Positions 58,408-64,000 of a stretch of DNA of 64,000 nucleotides are shown here, in pieces; positions within the stretch are counted from its first letter, which is position 1; every line of letters starts with the position of its first letter. The stretch spans positions 37,762 to 101,761 of the forward strand of contig NZ_LAJC01000011.1 in NCBI RefSeq assembly GCF_000981225.1, read 5' to 3'. The notes beneath the pieces are model-generated. The model was not told the origin of the DNA. It saw nothing but the letters and a program-made list of their open reading frames with translations, and ran no database searches. This DNA comes from Allosalinactinospora lopnorensis. GTDB lineage: Bacteria; Actinomycetota; Actinomycetes; Streptosporangiales; Streptosporangiaceae. Made by a program: the position numbers and the translations under genes.

Positions 58408-58604
58408 CCGCTCGGCCTCCTCGTTTACGGAGGGCCGCCGCCGGTCGCACACCCCGCCCCCGGACCCCGCACTCCCACCCCGCGACGACAAGGGAGAGTC
58501 GGCGGAGAACCGGAGGGAAGGACGAATTCAGGGCGTATTTCATCCCGGCTTTTTGTGGTCGCAAACAAAACGCGCCGGGCCGGCGGTCCGCGCTTCCCAA
58601 CGTG

Positions 58605-58633
58605 TTGACAGCTCCACACCCAGCGGGTTTATC
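58605..58633 (+). promoter_or_regulatory. promoter of the uraD-uraH operon
   Basis: TTGACA at 58605-58610, a 17-base spacer and TTTATC at 58628-58633. Transcription would begin near 58640, giving a leader of about 157 bases before uraD. Confidence 0.55.
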
Positions 58634-58654
58634 GTCCGAGATACAAAACAAGGA

Positions 58655-58669
58655 TTCTGCGGTGCGAAA
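58655..58669. promoter_or_regulatory. possible operator, uraD side
   Basis: TTCTGCGGTGCGAAA is, in reverse complement, TTTCGC-N6-GAA, the same form as 58336-58350. It lies 21 bases downstream of the -10, which fits a repressor. Confidence 0.35.
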
Positions 58670-58796
58670 TCCCATCGCCTCTTTCGGGAAACGCCGCCGC
58701 GATACCTGATGCCGCGACAGCGCACAGCGCGGTCATCGACACAGTTCAGCGGGGATGTTCCTAATTCCCGTGGGACGACGGAAGACGGAGAGTGCC

Positions 58797-59333
58797 ATGC
58801 CCGACAGCGTCGCCGGCGACGCGGTATCCGACCCCGGCCTGAAGCGCGTGAACACGCTCGCGCCGGAGGAATTCCGCGCGGAATTCGCCCGGTGCCTCGA
58901 CATCGACCGCTGGGTGGAGGCACTGCTGAATAAGCGCCCTTTCGCCTCCCGGGCCGCACTGCTCGATTCCGCCGACGCCCATGCCCGCCTCATCACCGAT
59001 GACGAGGTCGCCTCGGCCCTGGCCCGGCACCCCCGCATCGGAGAGCGCGCCTCCGGCCGGAGCGCCGAGGCGAAGTGGTCGCGCGGCGAGCAGTCCGCGT
59101 TCGCCGAGGGGGAGGCTGGCGTCCAGCAGGCGTTCCGGACCAGGCAGGCCGAGTACGAGAGGCGTTTCGGGCAGATCTACCTGGTATGCGCCAGTGGCCG
59201 CTCCAGCGAGGAACTGCTGGCCGACATCGAGGCTCGGATGGACAACGACCCGGCCGCCGAGGCGCGCGTCGCCGCCACCGAGCTCCGCAAGATCTCGCAA
59301 CTGCGCATCGGAAAGGTCCTCGATACAGCATGA
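58797..59333 (+). CDS. uraD: 2-oxo-4-hydroxy-4-carboxy-5-ureidoimidazoline (OHCU) decarboxylase
   Basis: 178-residue helical enzyme giving S-allantoin from OHCU. The catalytic ARHPRIGERASG motif, an N-terminal FARCLDIDRWVEALLNKRPF and the GQIYLVCASGRSSEELLADI segment are typical. ATG at 58797 with GGAG upstream; the 14-codon upstream extension has no features. Its stop overlaps the uraH start (ATGA). Confidence 0.92.
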   Translation: MPDSVAGDAVSDPGLKRVNTLAPEEFRAEFARCLDIDRWVEALLNKRPFASRAALLDSADAHARLITDDEVASALARHPRIGERASGRSAEAKWSRGEQSAFAEGEAGVQQAFRTRQAEYERRFGQIYLVCASGRSSEELLADIEARMDNDPAAEARVAATELRKISQLRIGKVLDTA

Positions 59334-59674
59334 GCCACGTGACGACACACGTCCTCGACGCCGCTCTGGGCCGTCCGGCGGCGGGAGTGCCCGCGCGGCT
59401 GGAACAGCAGGCCGACGAAGCCCGCACCGCATGGAAGCCGGTGGCAGCCGGGACCACCAACAGCGACGGCCGCATCCCCGACCTCGGCCCGGACCGGCTG
59501 AGCGCCGGGGTCTACCGGATCACCTTCGACACCGGCAGCTACTTCGAGCGCTCCGGCCAGCGAGGCTTCTACCCGGAGGTCGCGGTGGTCTTCGAGTTGA
59601 GCGACGAGACCGCCCACTACCACGTGCCCCTGCTGCTCAGCCCGTTCGCGTTCTCCACCTACCGGGGCAGCTAA
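59330..59674 (+). CDS. uraH: 5-hydroxyisourate hydrolase
   Basis: 114-residue transthyretin-like enzyme that hydrolyses 5-hydroxyisourate to OHCU. Signature N-terminus THVLDAALGRPAAGVPARLE and the C-terminal YRGS, both active-site parts; HYHVPLLLSPFAFSTYRGS fits. ATG at 59330 inside the end of uraD. Confidence 0.93.
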   Translation: MSHVTTHVLDAALGRPAAGVPARLEQQADEARTAWKPVAAGTTNSDGRIPDLGPDRLSAGVYRITFDTGSYFERSGQRGFYPEVAVVFELSDETAHYHVPLLLSPFAFSTYRGS

Positions 59675-59828
59675 CGGTACACGGCGGCACCCGCCGGCCA
59701 CCCGCGCAGCGCGTGACAGGTCCTTCCGCGACAAGCGGTCCTCCCACGGGCGCACCCTCGCGATCCGGCCCCGCCCGGCTCGCGCGAAACCGAAACGCGG
59801 CTCACCCAGTTCCCAGAGGAGTTGACCC

Positions 59829-60725
59829 ATGGGCATCCGGCTCGGAGACAACCAGTACGGCAAGGCCGAGGTCCGCCTGGTCCGCGTCAACCGCGACACC
59901 AGGGTCCACCGGATCAAGGACGTCAGCGTCACCTCCCAGCTGCGCGGTGACTTCACCGCCGTGCACACCGAGGGCGACAACACGAACTGCATCGCGACCG
60001 ACACCCAGAAGAACACCGTCTACGCGCTGGCCAAGGAGAACGGGGATGTCGGCGCCATCGAGGACTTCGCCCTCCTGCTGGCCCGGCACTTCGTCAACGG
60101 GTTCGACTGCGTCCGCGGCGCCCGCCAGGAGATCCGGGAGTACGCGTGGGACCGCATCGAGACCTCCGACGGCCCGCACGACCATTCCTTCGTCCGCCGG
60201 GGCGGCGAGACCCGCACCACCGTTGTCACCAAGGACGGCGCCGAGGAGTGGGTCGTCTCCGGCTTCGAAGGGCTGACCGTCCTCAAGTCCACGGGCTCGG
60301 AGTTCCACGGCTACCCGAAGACCGCCTACACCACCCTTCCGGAGACCACCGACCGCGTCCTGGCCACCGACGTCACCGCCCGCTGGCGCTACATCGGCGC
60401 CGATCTCGACTGGGACAAGAGCTACGCGTCGGTCAAGGCGATCATGCTGGAGGCGTTCGCGACCACGCACAGCCTCGCGCTCCAGCAGACGCTGTACCGC
60501 ATGGGGGAGGCCGTGCTGCGGGCGCACCCGGAGATCGCCGAGATCAGGTTCTCCATGCCGAACAACCACCACTTCCTGGTGGACCTCTCACCGTTCGGAC
60601 TGGACAACCCGAACGAGGTCTTCTACGCCGCCGACCGCCCCTACGGCAAGATCGAGGCCGCCGTCGAGCGTGACGACGCCCCCGCAGCCGGCCGGGCCTG
60701 GGAGACGGTCCCCGGATTCGTCTAG
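59829..60725 (+). CDS. uox: urate oxidase (uricase)
   Basis: 298-residue cofactor-free T-fold urate oxidase. N-terminal NQYGKAEVRLVRVNRD; catalytic-site segments NTVYALAK and EWVVSGFEGLTVLKSTGSEF; C-terminal ISFSMPNNHHFLVDLSPFGLDNPNEVFYAADRPYG-type end, here EIRFSMPNNHHFLVDLSPF. Start ATG at 59829 with AGAGGAG. It follows uraH by 154 bases. The three genes turn urate into allantoin. Confidence 0.94.
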   Translation: MGIRLGDNQYGKAEVRLVRVNRDTRVHRIKDVSVTSQLRGDFTAVHTEGDNTNCIATDTQKNTVYALAKENGDVGAIEDFALLLARHFVNGFDCVRGARQEIREYAWDRIETSDGPHDHSFVRRGGETRTTVVTKDGAEEWVVSGFEGLTVLKSTGSEFHGYPKTAYTTLPETTDRVLATDVTARWRYIGADLDWDKSYASVKAIMLEAFATTHSLALQQTLYRMGEAVLRAHPEIAEIRFSMPNNHHFLVDLSPFGLDNPNEVFYAADRPYGKIEAAVERDDAPAAGRAWETVPGFV

Positions 60726-60869
60726 AACTCCGCAGCGGGTCCGGACCCGCTCGGCGCAGACACCCCGCGCCGGACCCGGCCCGGGGAGCACCACCGCACC
60801 CACCTCGCGCACCCGGCGGTCCGGGGCACCCGGCATCGTCGGCGACCACCACCTAAGGGACTGAAGGCT

Positions 60870-62366
60870 ATGAGATTCCGCAGACCCGCACCGCGCAGCT
60901 CGGCCGCGACGGACACCGCCGACGGCGCTCCCCCTGAGCGCCCCGAAGACGAGAGACCCCCCGCACGGCTGCTGGTCACCTACGGCCTGCAGCACATCCT
61001 CGCCATGTACGCCGGAGTGGTCACCCCGCCCCTGATCGTCGGCGCCGCCGTCGGTCTCTCCACCGCCGAACTCGGCATCCTCGTCAGCGCCGCGCTGCTG
61101 GTCAGCGGTTTGGCGACACTCCTGCAGACCATGGGCATCTGGCGGTTCGGCGCCCGGTTGCCGGTCGTCATCGGCATCTCCTTCGTACCGGTCGGCGCCA
61201 TGACCACCATCGCCGAGGACAGCGGCCTGCCCGTGGTCTTCGGCGCCGCCTTCGCGTCGGGCGTCTTCGGGCTCCTCGTGATCCCGTTCTTCGGCAGCCT
61301 GGTGCGCTTCTTCCCGCCCGTGGTCACCGGCAGCGTCATCACCGTCATCGGACTGTCACTGCTCCCGGTCGCGGCCGGCTGGATCGTCAACGAGGCCGAG
61401 GACAACACCCCCGCCCTGGGTGACCTCGCACTCGCGGGGGTCACCCTGCTCATCGTGGTGGTCCTGGCGCGGGTGCTGCCGGGCGTGTGGAGCCGCCTGG
61501 CCATTCTCGCCGGCCTGGTGCTGGGCACCCTGGTCGCCGCGGTGTTCGGCCGGGTCGACTTCGGGGCGATCACCGAAGGCCCCGTCTTCTCCCTGGGCCA
61601 ACCGCTGTACTTCGGGGCGCCGGAGTTCCAGATCGCCGCCATCGTGACCATGTGCATCGTCATGCTGGTCATCCTGACCGAGGGCGTCGCCGACATCCTC
61701 GCCGTCGGTGAGATCGTGGGCACCAGGGTCGACGGCCGCCGGCTCGCCGACGGGCTGCGCGCCGATGTCAGCGCCGCGCTGTTCGGTCCGCTGCTCAATT
61801 CATTCCCCGGCAGCACCTTCTCGCAGAACGTCGGGCTGATCGCGCTCACCCGGGTGAAGAGCCGCTACGTGGTGGCGGTCGGCGGGCTGATCCTGATCAC
61901 CCTGGGCCTGTTCCCCATCCTCGGGCGCGTCGTGGCCACCATCCCGATGCCCGTCCTCGGCGGTGCCGGTCTGGTGCTGTTCGGCTCGGTGGCGGCGGCC
62001 GGGATCCGGGCGCTGGCCAAGGTCGACTACGAGAACAACCTCAACCTGGTGATCGTCGCCGTTTCGCTCGGCTTCGGCATCGTCCCTATCGCGGTCCCGG
62101 AGTTCTACGACAACTTCCCCGACTGGCTGGCGACCGTGCTGCACTCGGGCATCGTCGGCGCCGCGATCGCCGCACTGCTGCTGAACCTGGTCTTCAACGT
62201 CCTCGGCGGCAGCGGGACGGCGAGGGCGCCGGCCGGCACGGACACGTCTCCGGAGGGCGGGCGCTCCGGCTCCGCCGGCACGGGAGCGGACGAGCAGGGC
62301 GCTGCCCCGGTCCCGGTCCAGGACGACGGCGCGGCGGGGGGCACCGTCCCACCGCACCGGGACTGA
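60870..62366 (+). CDS. NCS2 nucleobase:cation symporter (xanthine/uracil/urate permease)
   Basis: 498-residue carrier with about 12-14 membrane helices. NCS2 motifs: YGLQHILAMYAGVVTPPLIVGAA near the start, the QxxxxLFxxR-like FNSFPGSTFSQNVGLIALTRVKSRYVV and the helix GRVVATIPMPVLGGAGLVLFG. The position behind uox suggests urate or xanthine uptake. Start ATG at 60870, with a hydrophilic tail of ~50 residues at the end. The 144 bases before it hold no clear promoter. Confidence 0.88.
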   Translation: MRFRRPAPRSSAATDTADGAPPERPEDERPPARLLVTYGLQHILAMYAGVVTPPLIVGAAVGLSTAELGILVSAALLVSGLATLLQTMGIWRFGARLPVVIGISFVPVGAMTTIAEDSGLPVVFGAAFASGVFGLLVIPFFGSLVRFFPPVVTGSVITVIGLSLLPVAAGWIVNEAEDNTPALGDLALAGVTLLIVVVLARVLPGVWSRLAILAGLVLGTLVAAVFGRVDFGAITEGPVFSLGQPLYFGAPEFQIAAIVTMCIVMLVILTEGVADILAVGEIVGTRVDGRRLADGLRADVSAALFGPLLNSFPGSTFSQNVGLIALTRVKSRYVVAVGGLILITLGLFPILGRVVATIPMPVLGGAGLVLFGSVAAAGIRALAKVDYENNLNLVIVAVSLGFGIVPIAVPEFYDNFPDWLATVLHSGIVGAAIAALLLNLVFNVLGGSGTARAPAGTDTSPEGGRSGSAGTGADEQGAAPVPVQDDGAAGGTVPPHRD

Positions 62367-62640
62367 CCGTCCCGCCCACCATCCGCCCCGGAGGCGGCGT
62401 CCATGCCGCCCCGGATCGGGCCTCTGCCCACGCCGGGTCTGGGAGCGGCCGCCTTTCCGGCTGACCACAACCGGCCACCCCTTCTTCGCGGGAGCACCCT
62501 TCGCCTGCGATATGCCGGAAAAATCCGGTTCGGTGGTGAAAATCCACCTCAATAACACGTATTGACGCAACTCCGCACGGTCACTCCAATGAATGCGGAC
62601 ACCCCAGCGCCTCACCCCCACCCCACCCCCTGGAGGCACT

Positions 62641-63930
62641 GTGCGCGCCCGCACGTTACTCACCCCGCTCGCACTCGTCCCCCTGTTCCTCGCCACCGCC
62701 GTGAGCAGCGGCAGTGCCGCGGAATCCGGAACCCCCGAAGGCCCCGACCGCCAGTACCTCGTCGAAGGCCCCGAAACCCCGCAGGAGCGGACGCAGGTAG
62801 CCCGGACCGGGGCGTCCGTGGACGCGGTCGGCGAAGACGCCGCATCGGTCACCGTCACCGCGACGCCGGGCGAGGCCGAGGCGATCGAGGACCTCGGCCA
62901 CGAGGTGACCGAGGTACCGGTACCGAACGACCTGCTCCACCAGCCGGTGGACCCCGCTTACCACACCTACGACGAACTGACCGGGGTCGTGGACAAGGTG
63001 GTCGCCGACTTCCCCTCACTCGCCGAGAAGACCAGCGTGGGCTCCTCGCACGAGGGTCGCGACATCATGGCCGTCAGGATCAGCGGAGAGGAGGAGGCCG
63101 GCGAGGACAAGCCCGAAGTGCTGTTCACCCACCAGCAGCACGCCCGCGAGGTCCTCACGGTCGAGATGGCGATCTACCTGCTCACCATGTTCACCGAGGA
63201 GTACGGTTCCGATGAGCGGATCACCGAACTCCTGGACAGCCGGACCATCTGGATCCTGCCGAGCGTCAACCCCGACGGCGCCGTCTACGACACCGAGTCC
63301 GGCAGCTACCGGAACTGGCGGAAGAACCGGCAGCCCAACTCCGGCAGCAACGCGATGGGCACCGACCTGAACCGGAACTGGGACTACAACTGGGGATGCT
63401 GCGGCGGCTCGTCGGGCAGCCCCTACAGCCAGACCTACCGGGGTGCCTCCCCGGAGTCGGCCCCCGAGGTGAACGTGGTCGCCGACTTCGTGCGGAGCCG
63501 GGTGGTCGACGGCGAACAGCGGATCACCGCGCACATCGACTTCCACACCTACGGCGAGCTCGTCCTGTGGCCCTACGGCTACACCTACGACGAGACCGGT
63601 CCGGGGATGTCGCGCGACGACTACGACGCGCACGCCGAACTGGGCGAACTCATGGCCGAGACCAACGGCTACACGCCGCAGCAGTCCAGCGACCTCTACG
63701 TCACCGACGGGTCGATCAACGACTGGATGTGGGGCGACCAGGGCATCTTCTCCTTCACCTTCGAGATGCACCCCGGAAGCTTCACCGGTGGCGGTTTCTA
63801 CCCGCCGGGCGGCGTGATCGAGGAGGAGACCGCACGCAACCGCGACGCAGTACTCGACCTCACCGCCTACGCCGACTGCCCGTACCGGGTCATCGGCAAG
63901 GAGGCCGAGTACTGCGGCTCGGCCGCGTAG
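62641..63930 (+). CDS. secreted zinc carboxypeptidase (M14)
   Basis: 429-residue M14 metallocarboxypeptidase. The GTG at 62641 behind GGAGG gives a Sec signal (VRARTLLTPLALVPLFLATAV, cleaved near SAAESG); a propeptide (to about residue 100) precedes the catalytic domain. Zinc ligands: His and Glu in HQQHAREV, His in TAHIDFHTYGE; substrate Arg in NWRKNRQ-region and DLNRNWDYNW; catalytic Glu in FTFEMHPGSF. Two cysteines in CCGG and two near the end form likely disulfides. Possible nutrient peptidase. Alternative start ATG at 62593 is weaker. Confidence 0.9.
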   Translation: MRARTLLTPLALVPLFLATAVSSGSAAESGTPEGPDRQYLVEGPETPQERTQVARTGASVDAVGEDAASVTVTATPGEAEAIEDLGHEVTEVPVPNDLLHQPVDPAYHTYDELTGVVDKVVADFPSLAEKTSVGSSHEGRDIMAVRISGEEEAGEDKPEVLFTHQQHAREVLTVEMAIYLLTMFTEEYGSDERITELLDSRTIWILPSVNPDGAVYDTESGSYRNWRKNRQPNSGSNAMGTDLNRNWDYNWGCCGGSSGSPYSQTYRGASPESAPEVNVVADFVRSRVVDGEQRITAHIDFHTYGELVLWPYGYTYDETGPGMSRDDYDAHAELGELMAETNGYTPQQSSDLYVTDGSINDWMWGDQGIFSFTFEMHPGSFTGGGFYPPGGVIEEETARNRDAVLDLTAYADCPYRVIGKEAEYCGSAA

Positions 63931-64000
63931 CGACCGGGGCACGCGCACGAGGCCGGCCTGACACGGCGCCCCGGGAACACCGCGCTCGGGGCGCCGCCCG

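Larger units (their letters stand above)
58311..58796. other. divergent control region between the glyoxylate and urate operons
   Basis: 486 bases, no gene. Holds a promoter for each side (58379-58407, 58605-58633) and a shared motif of the form TTTCGC-N6-GAA near each. A run of C-rich purine tracts at 58440-58490 is non-coding on both strands. Confidence 0.6.

Overview
The window is a high-GC actinomycete chromosome segment. Codon third positions are strongly G/C, GTG starts are common and stop/start overlaps of the ATGA or GTGA type are frequent. A DUF574-type SAM methyltransferase, an FGLLP-motif membrane protein and a glyS / DUF6703 / znuCB-zur / uppS / recO / leuA gene order suggest a filamentous actinomycete of the Streptomyces/Nocardiopsis kind. 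No 16S gene is present, so the genus is not fixed.

Region 1 (1-14.5 kb) is an aromatic catabolism locus. A divergent IclR regulator of the PcaR type separates two arms. The right arm, pcaI-pcaJ-pcaF-pcaH-pcaG-pcaB-pcaD-pcaC-pobA, encodes every step from 4-hydroxybenzoate through protocatechuate and 3-oxoadipate to succinyl-CoA and acetyl-CoA. The left arm holds two paralogous lipoprotein substrate-binding proteins, a benzaldehyde-type aldehyde dehydrogenase and a zinc methyltransferase of the short MetE family. Pairs of 15-bp boxes of the form GTTC-N7-GAAC, set 19 bp apart, lie at or just downstream of the predicted promoters of both arms and suggest a single regulon.

Region 2 (14.7-22.4 kb) is accessory: a methyltransferase, the FGLLP protein, a lower-GC stretch with a small membrane protein, a PIN/HTH toxin-antitoxin pair and a HATPase protein, a 25-bp perfect inverted repeat, then tRNA-Asn(GTT). 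Region 3 (22.3-41 kb) is mostly housekeeping: a fused FAD/Fe-S oxidase, a GH18 chitinase, a dnaG plus primary-type sigma factor operon, a broken lacI gene with its palindromic operator, dgt, a YdcF protein, ppdK with a DasR-like dre site, hemolysin III and glyS. Region 4 (41-53.5 kb) has a large teichoic-acid-type polymerase, the zinc uptake operon with Zur, uppS-recO, a CAP-domain protein and leuA with a leucine-rich leader peptide. Region 5 (53.5-62.4 kb) is urate and glyoxylate metabolism as two divergent operons, hyi-glxR-gcl-alc and uraD-uraH-uox plus a nucleobase permease. The window ends in a secreted M14 zinc carboxypeptidase.

Six genes (pcaB, the FGLLP gene, the FAD/Fe-S oxidase, the sigma factor, ppdK twice, allantoicase) are each interrupted by what looks like one missing base. 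Seven deletions and no insertions, including in normally indispensable genes, point to sequencing or assembly error more than to real gene decay. The lacI gene instead carries an in-frame TAG. I saw no insertion sequence, prophage or CRISPR array.
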